The notes under the pieces: generated by a model
Databases searched by the model: none
The model's input: the letters and a program-made list of their open reading frames with translations, nothing else
Told to the model about the DNA's origin: nothing
Source of the DNA: Parasponia andersonii
Taxonomy: Eukaryota > Streptophyta > Magnoliopsida > Rosales > Cannabaceae
Direction: 5' to 3'
NCBI GenBank assembly: GCA_002914805.1
Contig: JXTB01000259.1
Coordinates: forward strand, 248,275-312,274
DNA length: 64,000 nucleotides
Position numbers and translations under genes: made by a program
Part shown: piece by piece, positions 1 to 10,410 of the stretch
Layout of the letters: every line of letters starts with the position of its first letter
Position numbering within the stretch: position 1 is the first letter of the stretch

Positions 1-2
1 GA

Positions 3-95
3 CTTGCCGTAGGTAGTACCCTTCTTCCTTTCATCACACACATGATCAGAAGCACCAACTTCGATGGGGTTAGGAGTTGCAACCATGGTCTTCAT
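3..95 (-). CDS. Start of a gag-like open frame, cut by the window edge
   Basis: Downstream of the primer site on the minus strand an ATG at 95 opens a frame that runs off the window (MKTMVATPNPIEVGASDHVC...). Position right after the primer site suggests gag, but 31 residues show no family motif. A second in-frame ATG lies at 86. Confidence 0.3.
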   Translation of the reverse strand, partial: MKTMVATPNPIEVGASDHVCDERKKGTTYGK

Positions 96-134
96 ATGGA
101 CAATGGAACCACCAAGGTAAAACAAGCAACTAAA

Positions 135-146
135 GCTCTGATACTA
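135..146 (-). other. Primer-binding site, tRNA-iMet type
   Basis: Minus strand TAGTATCAGAGC differs by one base from the common plant iMet primer site TGGTATCAGAGC and sits two bases from the LTR edge at 150. Confidence 0.8.
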
Positions 147-149
147 TGC

Positions 150-796
150 TGTCACGTCTTTAACCTCAAACTAGACAATCGTGCAGCACTTAGCACAGTC
201 CGTCGCACTAAGTCAGCCTACTAATACTCAAGAAAGGGACTTAGAGTAAGATTTGAGATAAAGTGGTAAGGAGAAGAGAGTTTGAGTGAATAAATGGCTT
301 TTGATTAGTCTTAGAATACTTACAACTCTCACTAATGGGACTTGTGTACAAATGAACCCAAAAGGTCCTTTATATAGGCAAAGCCTAAACAAACCAAGGG
401 TTATGATCGTGCCAAGTGTCATGATCTTGTAAAGGGTCTAGAATATTCTCAAATAAAGTAAAAATATCTATAACATAGAGAAATCTAGAACAAGCATGGT
501 CTAGATCCTTCTAAGATGTTCACCCACCATCTTGGCTCTTCCAAGTCATTTTAGGAGCTTTTAAGACCGTCTAACCCATCTATCACTATTTGGCCTTGTT
601 TAGAGCTTTCTTGAACTTAGTAGAGCCATCTAAAGTCTTCTAGTATGGCTAAGACCTCTCTTGATCATTTTAGAAGTGTCCACCATGTTCTAGGGCCTTC
701 CTCAACCCTTTTGGGTGAGCAGTATATATATAGAGGACCTTAGAGCCATGAGCAACAACATTTGGATTTAGAGAGCCAAATGAGCGGAGCGTAACA
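150..796 (-). repeat. LTR (647 bp) of the element at the left edge
   Basis: Direct LTR signals: TG...CA ends with matching TGTYACG termini, and a primer-binding site two bases inside. No second LTR is visible, so age cannot be judged from LTR divergence. Confidence 0.75.
368..378 (-). promoter_or_regulatory. TATA box of the LTR promoter
   Basis: Minus strand reads GCCTATATAAAGG, a good plant TATA box about 420 bp into the 647-bp LTR, where an LTR promoter is expected. A second TATATATATA stretch near 721-732 lies close to the LTR start and is a weaker candidate. Confidence 0.5.
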
Positions 797-3172
797 CCTT
801 CCAGTTTAACTGTATTATCATACACAATCAAACTATGAAGTATTATTTTTTCTTAAACCATATCTTTAGTTTTATAAAAAGGTGGGCAAATTTGAACTTT
901 CCAAAACCTTTAATAAAAGCAACTGCATGACGTTTCTTGTTAAAAGTGCCTTTACAAAATATACAGTCAAAAGTTATTTTCACCAATTTGTTTTGCCATC
1001 AGCATTAGTATTTACATTATACCAAAATATCTCAAAGTAAAAATATCATCCACAAGTCAAGCTCTTTCATATTTGTATGATCATGGTGACAAAAGACAGG
1101 CTAGACAACTAGCAAGTCAACACTAAAAGTGTACCCCCTCATGTACAACACAAGCCTAAAGTGAGCTAATGCTCAGTAAGTAAAAACTACGCATGCTCGT
1201 ACATGCTTTAAAATCTCATCAAGTTTCCATTGTACACTTTTCCTTTTTAACATTTGAGTCCATATATTTTCTTTAAAAATATTTATAGTTAGGCCTCTTA
1301 ATACATTGCTAATCTCGTAAGTCGATAGGTCGTGATAACATTGGGCAGACACTCTGGCCAAGAGTAAAAATACGGTGCGACCATCATGTGAAGCTTTTTG
1401 AAAACTCCTTCTCTCCTCAAAGGGGTATCCCGTACTGCGCCAATATTGTCTCGCTTCAATGGGAGAGTCTACATCAACACATTTACCTACCCAGCTCCGA
1501 CAGAGTAGGAATTACCATTAAAAGTTATCTTATAAAATTGGCACAATGGTATTCTCTTTTAAATACTCTAGAATGAAATTCTCAATTTGTATGCAAGATG
1601 AACCATGTACATGCTATTTCATAACTTTCATGAATGAGTAAGCTTCACACAATACCATCTTTCATGTAAATCTTACGACACAGTTGTAAGTTTTTACTTA
1701 TCTCGTGTCCTAGATAGAAGTTAATAGGGGAAATGGTTAATATCTAGAGGCTAGTGTGCTAATCATCTATCATAAATTACTATTATTCAAGATGCACATT
1801 TTGTCAAAAGAATGCATTAATATACTTGAACAAGACTGAAATTACAACTTTCAACAAATTAGGAAACTTGTTCATAAAATGACTCAGAAGCATACAAATC
1901 ACTTAAGGTATCTGTTAATAAATAACTAACATTGGAAAAATATGCAAAAGTATTAAAATATGAATACTAGTTCATTAATACAAAAATGATCTAAAATAGC
2001 ACGTAATTTTGTAAAACTAGTCCATTTGCCTCTAAATGGTGCCATTTTATTTTAAAAACATTTGGACAGTACCTCCCCTATTTTTAGGATATTCTCATAT
2101 GATTAAAATAATGGTTTTAAACCTGCAATAGTATTTTACAAGCCAATTCTCACATATACACTTCAAAGAGAATTACTTAGAATGACATAAGCATACTTGA
2201 ACACTTTTTCAGTTTAAACAAAGTTTAAACCACCTTTACACTTATGTGTAATCACAACCAGTCACCAAATAAGTTTAAGAAATAATAGAATCAATAAAAT
2301 ATATACTTCAAGTTCAAGAAATTAGAATATAAATATAGAAAATGTAATCTGCTACACATGAAAACTCTTAACACTGTAAATAGTAAACTTTAGGATTTTA
2401 GGTTTAACTTTAATCCTCCACCTAAATTTTATATTTATAGAAATATATAAGGGTTAGTAGGACCATTATTCATCAAATAATAGCTTCGTTTTAAGAGCTC
2501 AAATATAAGAAATTTACTACAAATTCAAAATCCCATCTAAACTTACCTTGACTAGCTTGAATCCTTGCTAGATTCTTGCTCTCTATCTCCATCAAACTGA
2601 TTCCCAAGGCTTTAAAATAGTTTTTTGTACTTAAGAGGTTTTGATGGAGCCATTATTTAAGTGGGAAAAAATAGAGTTTTGAAATTAGAGGACAAGACGA
2701 AGAAAGAAGAACTATTTCAATTACCTTGACTAGTTTTGGTCTATCTTGTTTTTTAGAGCTCCAACTTGAGTTCTACCACTTGGAAACTCTTGGATATGGC
2801 TAAGAAGAGTTGAGAGAAGTGTAAAAAGGTGTTGGAGAGGTTCAGGTTGTGGCTGGAGAGAAATTAAAAGGAAAAGACCAGATTTGGTCTAAAAGTAATA
2901 CTTAATGACTAAGAAATGACATAAATTAAATTCTGAGAGGTATTTGGGATATTTTGTACATTACTTTCTATGTATCAAGTTCTGAAACATCCTTAGCATA
3001 CTCACCACATTGTTGGTCATTCCTATACACTCAAGTGTAGATGAAGTTGGTGACTCCTAGCTTAGAAAGTAAAAAATGGCCATACTTTGACCTATAATCT
3101 CATGTGACAGGCCTTATTATAATCTAGTGAAACCTAACCCGTTAACCAATCATCAAACATAAAAATAATAAA
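797..3172 (-). repeat. ABC family copy A, partial (minus)
   Basis: Reverse-complement match to most of the repeats at 6033-8959 and 14313-17290. Shared landmarks are the outer end (AGTTTAAC...), the 'TTACTGAGC...TAGCTCA' block near 1160-1190 and the block near 3050-3165 (CTAGCTTAGAAAG). The ~570 bp that form the other end in copies B and C are absent. No open frame of note; the 62-aa frames are not conserved between copies. Confidence 0.75.
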
Positions 3173-3263
3173 AATAACCACAAGAACACTATTATAGGAC
3201 AGGTGATTCCTTTCTTTTTCGGCGTGTGTATATAGTGGTTTTTAGATTCATTTAAAAACATAA

Positions 3264-3275
3264 GCTTTGATACCA
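3264..3275 (-). other. Primer-binding site, tRNA-iMet type
   Basis: Minus strand TGGTATCAAAGC, one base from TGGTATCAGAGC, two bases from the LTR edge at 3278. Confidence 0.75.
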
Positions 3276-3450
3276 ACTATAACATCCCCTAACTTTACTA
3301 CCGTACGTCACAAATATTTATATACTTGTTTAATAAGGATAGGAGATGTTACTTAACTTATACCGATAAAATAGTAGAAATTAAAATATTTTAAATTTTG
3401 TAGAAGTCTAATAAAAATACTCCACTCAAAATTACACATATAGTATAATG

Positions 3451-3474
3451 TATATATATATATATATATATATA
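3451..3474. repeat. (TA)12 microsatellite
   Basis: Uninterrupted TA dinucleotide run inside the LTR-like sequence starting at 3278. Confidence 0.95.
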
Positions 3475-3964
3475 CATATAGTGGGCCTCTCAAAATATTA
3501 TACATAAGATACACTCAAAAGTTGGTTACACAAGCCATAGTCAGAAAGTCATCACTTCTCCTCTAAACGATCAGGCATCAATAGTGTCATCTATAATGTA
3601 AGAATATATGAGCATGGAAACTTAATAAATAACGAATGCAGATATAGAGTGCACATAACAGAGAATTGATAATCATATGATTGGGATCCCTATATATATT
3701 GTAGTACCTGAGAAGACCATGAATCGCATACTGAGCTACTCTAATAACATGTAACACATCATAAGCTATATGAAGATCTTGAGTCTTATAACATCCTTTT
3801 TGTGTACAACAACACAAAAAGTCCTCTATATGCTATTGTCAAAGTGTTATAGTAGGAACGATATTATTCCTAAGGAATAGTGTTATCCCTGAAGGAACCA
3901 TATAACATATTTGAGCCTTGGCCCACCACACCCTATTCATCTACTCGTCAGGCAATATAAATAC

Positions 3965-5742
3965 TACTGGAATTGACCTAACACTTAAGAAAAATCATAT
4001 ACATATGTATAATAAAAAAACACATGATCACATCATGAGCGCAGCAGAAAAGTCAGTTGATTTATGTTTTAAAATTTTTAGATGAAAACAATTTTTATGA
4101 CTATAAACCATGCATATATCAAACACAGGATCATATATACCGTAAATCAAATCTAGATACATAAACCCTAGAGATGAGATTAGAGTTTATCTTTTGTAAC
4201 GTACTCCTTCTTAATCTCCTTATTAATGGTGATCAAATCTCAAGTACTAGATTTTCTTATCTACACTCATGCTCTTTGTTGATGAGACAAGTGGGCACTA
4301 AGTTAAATCTTTTATTGGAACGATCAAGAATACCTTCTTGATCCTTTAGAACACTGGGACGTAAGATATGAATATGAGGTTGTAAGAAATATTTTCTCCC
4401 TCTTTTCTCACTATAGTTTGCATAGAGCGCATCTCTATCGTCCTTTATTTCAAGTGTAGCTTTCCTAGAGTTGCTGTGCAGTTTTTTCTCTCATATATTA
4501 TATATATATAGGCCCAAAATTGCTAATCCTAGTCCAATTAGAATTGGACTTGTTTTCCAATTTTGACTTTGAGTGTATTTTTATAAATATGTCTAACCCA
4601 TGTAATTTATTTTAAAAATACCAACTTATGTATAGAATCATTATTTTACACAGTTTCATGAAACTAATTTCATAAATATCACCAACCAATTAATGACCTT
4701 TGTTGAGTTAGATAAGGGACTTAATGGATCCAAATAATCTAAGCTCTAATAGTGTGATAAATACATAATAACTCTTATTGTGGTGTTTATATAAATAGTA
4801 AGGGGACACTCACTAAAGGCCTAATGCTAGATTCTTAGATTAAATGTCATGCTTTTTATAGAGATTTAATCGAATGACCTTGATTAACCAATCCATCTAG
4901 CATATTCTATACCATATATAAATCCCTTTATAATGTCGTAGTTAGATAGATGAAATTACCGTAATACTCTTCCAATATATTTAGACTGCCATCTTTCCAT
5001 CGATGAATAATGTTATCTATAATTTTGTTTTCAATGGACATTTAGACAAAATTTTCAAACTCACAAAGTAAATACTAAAATCTTAGATTTAATTATTCCA
5101 CGAATCTTGAATGACCTTAAAATGGCATTAATATATAGTGTCCTTCACTATATGGTGTTTTCACCTATTCATAAATCATAACCTCCAATATGCCAGAGTT
5201 TGCCTCTAATTTAACTGAGGCTAGTCTTTTAACAAATCAAAAGGCTACAACCTATAAAACCAAGTCCAGTTAAAAATCAAGGATTAAGATCTACATGCTA
5301 AGAGATAGTTTGTAGTAATACTAAGAATTGAGTTACGACACTTCAATTCTTTATATTACCTGGTCCAGTTTAATGCATAACTTTTTTATGTTGTACTAAT
5401 GTTGCTATCAGAAGTCAGATACTTCAATAATTTGAGACACATAATTCCCATTGAGAAAGACAAATACTAAAACCTTTAGTAAATAAAGTATTCCATCTTT
5501 ATTTATAGATTATGAACAAGTTAATTACGACATAGATAAAGAAATAAGTATCCTCATAATTAACAATTAATCATGTTTGTTTCTTCATATAAAAATAAAG
5601 TCATGGAATCTTTTTCAGATAAATAAACGATTCAACTGAGATAGTTTAATCTAACAAATATCATAATTGCATATAAGAGAAAGTTGTTTACACTAGAAGT
5701 GCAAAATTGGAAATTAGCTTTTTAGGAAAAAATACCCAAACA
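3965..5742 (-). mobile_element. Solo Copia-type LTR (1.78 kb, minus)
   Basis: Flanked by perfect 5-bp duplications AATAC (3960-3964 and 5743-5747). On the minus strand it starts TGTTTGGGTATT and ends TTCCAGTA, like the TGTTGGRAAT...TTCCAACA ends of the other Copia LTRs here (25531, 31561). Internal landmarks also match those copies: the stretch near 5400-5420 (TCTGACTTCTGAT on minus), TTTGTGAG-type blocks and CTTCTTGAT near 4330. There is no primer site or polypurine tract beside it, hence a solo LTR left by LTR-LTR recombination. Confidence 0.75.
4499..4512 (-). promoter_or_regulatory. TATA-rich core of the Copia LTR promoter
   Basis: Minus strand CCTATATATATATAATATA, followed by an AGAGAG-rich leader, matching the layout of the related LTR at 25531. 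Confidence 0.4.
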
Positions 5743-5974
5743 AATACACCACATGATCATACATCATGCTCATCAAAATAATAGATTTAGAAGTTCATGC
5801 ATCAGGTGAAACAGAATAAGAGATACACATGTACACATAATACAAATATTTTACTGAAACATAGAATTTCTTATATTACAGATGTGATGGTACTAATCTT
5901 GTTTTCGAGTTTTTATATGTTTTTCCTATGAAATGCTCTTCACTTAAGGTACGGTTGACGTGATCCTAATATAC
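5743..5974. other. Unassigned AT-rich flank
   Basis: Begins with the AATAC duplication of the Copia LTR and is probably the far part of the LTR that starts at 3278. I see no gene or other feature in it. Confidence 0.4.
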
Positions 5975-6032
5975 TATGTGAATCAACGATGAACTAAATT
6001 CCTTTTTGTTTAGTTTTACTATGTGAACCAAC

Positions 6033-8959
6033 TATGGTGCCTGAGATTCTCACATGCATACTAATCTAATAATAAATATATGCCAATTGCTGATTAGGTA
6101 TCTAGGAGTCATTCATAACACTTTCAAAGTAACTTATTCATTTCTTATATTATGTTCATTTACATACATATTATTACACTAATGACTGTCAAGGTATCCT
6201 GATCAAGTGTTAGGGTTCAATACCCTTATAGAGATAGCTCAGTGTGCTAAAAGAAAAATAGATATATTTATGAAGGCTATACTATGTGCACATGTATTAA
6301 GATCATGTTTGTTGATAACTTGATCAAATAGTAATTTTCTGTAAAAGTACAATTTTTATGCTTTACGAAGCCAAATTCACAGTGTACTTAACAAGTCAAA
6401 TAACTTTAATTTAATGTCTAGGACTCATTTATAGTATTTTATTTGTCGACTCCAAGTAAGCATGAGGTGACATTCATGACATTGATTTGAGTTTTATTGC
6501 ACTACGGTGGCTTAGATTTAGCTTAATCATATAATGTTATTTTTGTACATTCTAATTTTTAAGTGCTAATACTATGTTTGCATTATTAATTGGGATCTAA
6601 TTGACTTATTTTTATGTTTAATGATTGGTTACGGGACTAAGTTTCACTAGATTACAATAAGACCTCTCACATGGGGTTATAAGTTAAAGTATAACTAGTT
6701 TTCACTTTCTAAGCTAGGATTCATCAACTTTATCTACCTAAAATTCCCTTTAGTATTTAAGTTATGCCATTTCTTAGTCATTAAGCATCACTTATAGACC
6801 TAATCTGGTCATTTTCTTTCTTATTTATGACTTGCACTTCTCTAGCTCATTTCTAGACTTCTCTCAACTTCTCTTAGCCATATCCAAGAGTTTCCAAGTA
6901 GTAAAACTTAAGTTTGAACTCTAAAACAGAAGATAGATCAAATTTAGTCAAGGTAATTCTACTAGTTCTTCTTTCTAGGTCTTGTTCTTTAATTTCAATT
7001 CTCTACTTGTTCCCACTTAAATAATGGTTCCTTCAAGTCCTCTTTAGTCCAAAAATATATATCTAAGCCTTGAAAATTAGTTTGGTAGAGATAGAAGGTA
7101 AGAAGTCAAGGAAAGACTCAAACAAGTCAAGGTAAGACTTATGTAAGATTTTGAGTTTGTAGTCAATTTCTTTTATTTTAGCTATTATTTGATGAATAAT
7201 GGTCCTAGGAATTCTTATATATTACTGGAAACATACAATTTAAGTGGAGGATTAAAGTTAGGCCTAAAGTCCCAAAGTTTGTTAATTATAGAGTTAAGTA
7301 TTTTCATGTGTAGTAGATTAAGTTTTCTATATTTGTAATCTGATTTCTTAAACTTGGAGTGTATATTTCACTGATCCTATTATTTATTACACTCATCTGG
7401 TGGCTGCTGATGATGACACATAAGTGTAAAAGTTTGTTTAAACTTTGTTTAAACCTAAAAAGAATTCAAGTGTGCTTATGTCATTCTAAGTAATTCTCTT
7501 TTTGGTGTATGTGTGGGAATTAGATTGTAAAATATTATTGTAGGTTTAAAACCATGATTCTAATCATGTGGGAATGTCCCTAAAATAGGGTAAGTGCTGT
7601 CCAAATATTTTTAAATAAAATGGCACCATTTAGAGGCAAATGGACTAGTTTTACAAAATTATGTGCCATTTTAGATCATATTTGTATTAATAAATTAGTA
7701 TTCATATTTTAATACTTTTGTATAGTTTTTCAATGGAAGTTATTGACTACCTAGTACCTTATATAATTTGTATGCTTCCAAGTCATTCTATGATCAAGTT
7801 TCCTAATTTGGTGAAAGTTGCGATTTTGGTCTTGTTCAAGTATCTTAATGCATTCTTTTAGCAAAATGTGGGTTCTGAATAATAGTGATTTATGATAGGT
7901 GATTAACACATCAATCTCTAGAGGATATTGACCTTTCTACTATTAATTTCTATTCAGGATACGAGGTAAGTAAAGACTTACAACTGCATCATAAGAATTA
8001 CACGGGAGATGTCATTATGTAAAACTTATTCTTTAAAGTTATGAAATGGCATGTGCATGGCACGTCTTGTATGTAAATTGAGAATTTTATTACAGAGTAT
8101 TTAAAAGTGAGTACTACTATACCAATTTTATAAGATAAGTTTTAATCGGAATTGCTAATCTATCGGAGTTGGGTAGGTAAGTCTGTTAATGCAGACTCTC
8201 CCATTGTAGCGGGACTTGCAGATCTTATGATATGTCTTGTTGAAGCAAGATAATATTAGTACGGTGTTGGATACCCTTTTGATGAGGGAAGAAGTTTTTT
8301 AAAAACCTCACACTATGGTTGCATTTATTTTTACTCTTGGCTAGAGTTTTTGCCCAGTGTTATCACAGCCTATCAACTTATGGGACTAGCAATTTACTAA
8401 GGGGCCAAATTATGAGTATTTTTAAAAAAACATGCATGGACTCAAATTTTTACGGTAGAGAAGTGTAAAATGAGAACATAATGAGATTTTAAAGTATACA
8501 TAAGAATGCACAATTTTTACTTTCTGAACTTTAGCTCATTTTAGTCTTATGAAGCAGATGATTAAGCACATTTTGGTGTTAACTAGCTAGTTACCTGACT
8601 TGTCTTTTGTCACTATGATCATATAGATGTAGACGAGCTTGATCTATAGGCATCATTTTTGTTTTGAGATATTTTGTGGTAATGTAAATCCTATTGCTGA
8701 TGGCAAAATAGGCTAGTGAAAATCGCTTTTGATTGTACATTTTGTAAAGATACTTTTAACAAGAAATGCCATGCAGTTACTTTTGTTTAAGGGTTTTGGA
8801 AAGTTCAAATTTGTCAATCTTTTTTAACTTTTGTTTAAGGGTTTTGGAAAGTTCAAATTTGTCAATCTTTTTCATAAATCTAAAGATATAGTTTAAGAAA
8901 GAATAATATTTCATAGTTTGATTGTATATAATAAAATAGCTAAACTAGTGGGTGTTACA
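6033..8959 (+). mobile_element. ABC family copy B, complete (2.93 kb)
   Basis: Starts TATGGTGCC, ends GGGTGTTACA, flanked by CCAAC (6028-6032) and CCAAT (8960-8964), a 5-bp duplication with one change. Copy C (14313-17290) matches it end to end; copy A matches the last ~2.4 kb in reverse. The block 'TTTAGCTCATTTTAG' near 8530 corresponds to the TACTGAGC...GCTCAC block seen in the long Tekay-like LTRs, which sets the plus orientation. Best reading: solo LTR of a long-LTR Ty3/gypsy family. No coding sequence or internal primer site recognised. Confidence 0.7.
8779..8874 (+). repeat. 48-bp tandem duplication in copy B
   Basis: ACTTTTGTTTAAGGGTTTTG... occurs at 8779 and again at 8827, almost unchanged. 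Copies A and C carry it once, so it arose in this copy. Confidence 0.85.
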
Positions 8960-9587
8960 CCAATCTTGAATCTTTTATTTGTTTATTTCTCTTCTCTTTC
9001 ATTAACTAAATCAACTATTGAGTTATTTATTTTACCTTATACTTATTGTTTCTATTTAATTCATTCCTAAAGAGATTATTGAGTGAAACCTTTGTGAACT
9101 TTGGAAGGGAAATTTAGGTTTGGACATAGATAGAATTGCAGAAGATCACCTAAGGTGGGGTGAGTTTGCATAGGAAACAAATATACCTATGTGACTTGTG
9201 ACACCTTTATGCGAGGCTAGTTAAGCTTAATGAGTGTAGTCAATTTATGTTAGGAGTAACATATTAGCTTGTCTAGGTGTTTTAACTTATGTCTTGGAAA
9301 GGAGTTTGTGAATACATTTGAATTCTTGGTTCACGACTTTAGTGGATTAATTAATATAAGAGGGAAATGGAGAGATTGTGTGTTTAAAGGATGGTTGGAG
9401 AATTAATAAACCTAAACATTTTTCTTATTGCTTATTTTTATTTATTTTGCATGATAGTTTAGTTTTCTTAGTTTTATTTCTCAAAAATTTATATTTTTGT
9501 TGTTTGGATAAAGTAATCTATATTACTTATGACTGTGTGCACTTGCACGAGAGTGTGTTGTATAATTTATAGTTGCACATTCCAACG

Positions 9588-10009
9588 AACAATGCAGAAT
9601 CAAAATGGTTAAAGTTTAGTGGAAAGTTTGTGTATATAGGTCATTGACAATTTCTATCACCATCCTATTCATATCGTGGGAGGTTCATTGTTTAATGGCA
9701 TAATAAAAAATAAATTGTTCCAACAATCATGACTGAGAGAAGATGTTGGAGGAACTTTATAGTTTTGTGAATGAGTGGGAGAAAAGTAAAAAGAATAAGA
9801 ATCGAGTAGTAGAAAATGATAAAAAAATGAAAGAGAGGGGAGAAGTCAAAGAGAAGAAAGGATAAACAAAGTGAAGACAATGAGAAGATAGATGACGCCA
9901 AAAAGATGTAGAAGAAAAATAATTGATTTTTTTGACTTACTGTATTAGAAGGCAAATGTTCTTAGATTACATAAAATTATTTTGACATATATTGCAATTA
10001 TTATGGAAA
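9588..10009. other. Unassigned stretch with a purine-rich tract
   Basis: 9735-9925 is strongly purine-rich on the plus strand (GAGAAGAAAGGA-type words); the minus-strand frame across it (9692-9955) is only low-complexity F/L/S-rich translation. It lies just upstream of the CACTA remnant and may be more of that element, but no motif shows it. Confidence 0.4.
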
Positions 10010-10410
10010 GTTCATGAAATAACTTTCTCATGCTTGTATTATTTTTCAAGATATGTTATTATGTCATAATTTGGATGTAATGTTTGTAGAAAGGAATGTA
10101 TGTAAAAGTACTATCAATACATTTTGAATGTAAATAGTAACTAGAGATGGACTCATGACACGAAAAGATTTAAGACATATGAGCATTAGGTATGCATTGC
10201 ATCCTCAAAAGAAGGGTTTTAGAATATACCTTCTACCAACTTCTCATACATTATCACAGTCTCAAAAGAAGAGCATTTTGTAAGAGGTTATTTGATTTGA
10301 AAGTACCTACTGAATTTACCTCCAATATTGCAAATTGTGTGACAATGGAATAATACAAGTTCATGGGTCTTAATTCCCATAATTGTCATGCTCTTATGCA
10401 GTATTTACTA
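10010..10410 (+). pseudogene. CACTA (En/Spm) TNP2-type transposase remnant
   Basis: Three parts of the plant CACTA transposase can be read in order. 10050-10110 encodes DMLLCHNLDVMFVERNVC, matching the family block usually written LLRHNLDVMHIEKNVC. 10145-10270 encodes RDGLMTRKDLRHMSIRYALH followed by PQKKGFRIYLLPTSHTLS, matching the TKDGLKSRKDL...LHP...YLPPAAYTLS region. 10363-10404 encodes MGLNSHNCHALMQYLL, matching the family's GLKSHDCHVLMQQLLP (DUF4218 junction). The pieces lie in different frames, with a stop after the first block and a frame change between the second and third, so it is dead. In the intact family this protein cuts the CACTA terminal repeats. Sequence after LMQYLL is replaced by a Tekay-like LTR. 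Confidence 0.85.

Larger units (their letters stand above)
1..796 (-). mobile_element. LTR retrotransposon, 5' end only (runs off window)
   Basis: Minus-strand LTR element: start of the internal region (1-149), primer-binding site (135-146) and 5' LTR (150-796). The LTR begins TGTTACG on the minus strand and ends CGTGACA, a near-perfect short terminal inverted repeat. It appears to have inserted a few bases inside the end of the neighbouring ABC copy at 797, so CCTTC (797-801) is probably one copy of its target-site duplication; the other would lie outside the window. The primer site is of the initiator-methionine type. Copia or Ty3/gypsy cannot be decided because pol is outside the window. 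Confidence 0.75.
3173..3964 (-). mobile_element. LTR element fragment: primer site plus LTR (minus)
   Basis: 3173-3277 is the start of an internal region; the LTR begins at 3278 (TATAACATCC, probably once TGTAAC) and runs right to 3964, where a Copia LTR is inserted. Part of it may continue after 5742. The primer site at 3264-3275 fixes the orientation. Internal coding sequence is missing to the left, where ABC copy A abuts. Probably Ty3/gypsy, but no coding sequence confirms this. Confidence 0.6.
5975..9587 (+). mobile_element. Athila-like LTR piece (M), split by ABC copy B
   Basis: 5975-6032 and 8960-9587 together resemble the later parts of the LTRs at 19091-20511 and 37824-39585. Shared text includes 'ATGTGAACCAAC', the Y-rich TTCATTAA stretch, 'GTCAATTTATGTTAGGAGTAA' near 9240 and the end TTCCAACG. 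No primer site follows 9587 and the first part of the LTR is absent, so this is a fragment. Confidence 0.65.

Noticed and set aside
135-146. tRNA gene pieces at primer sites (also 3264, 53352)
   Set aside because: Only the 12-18 bases complementary to a tRNA 3' end are present, next to LTR edges; no tRNA cloverleaf.
9692-9955. 87-aa minus frame with signal-peptide-like hydrophobic stretches
   Set aside because: It is the complement of a purine-rich low-complexity tract; no conserved motif or gene context.
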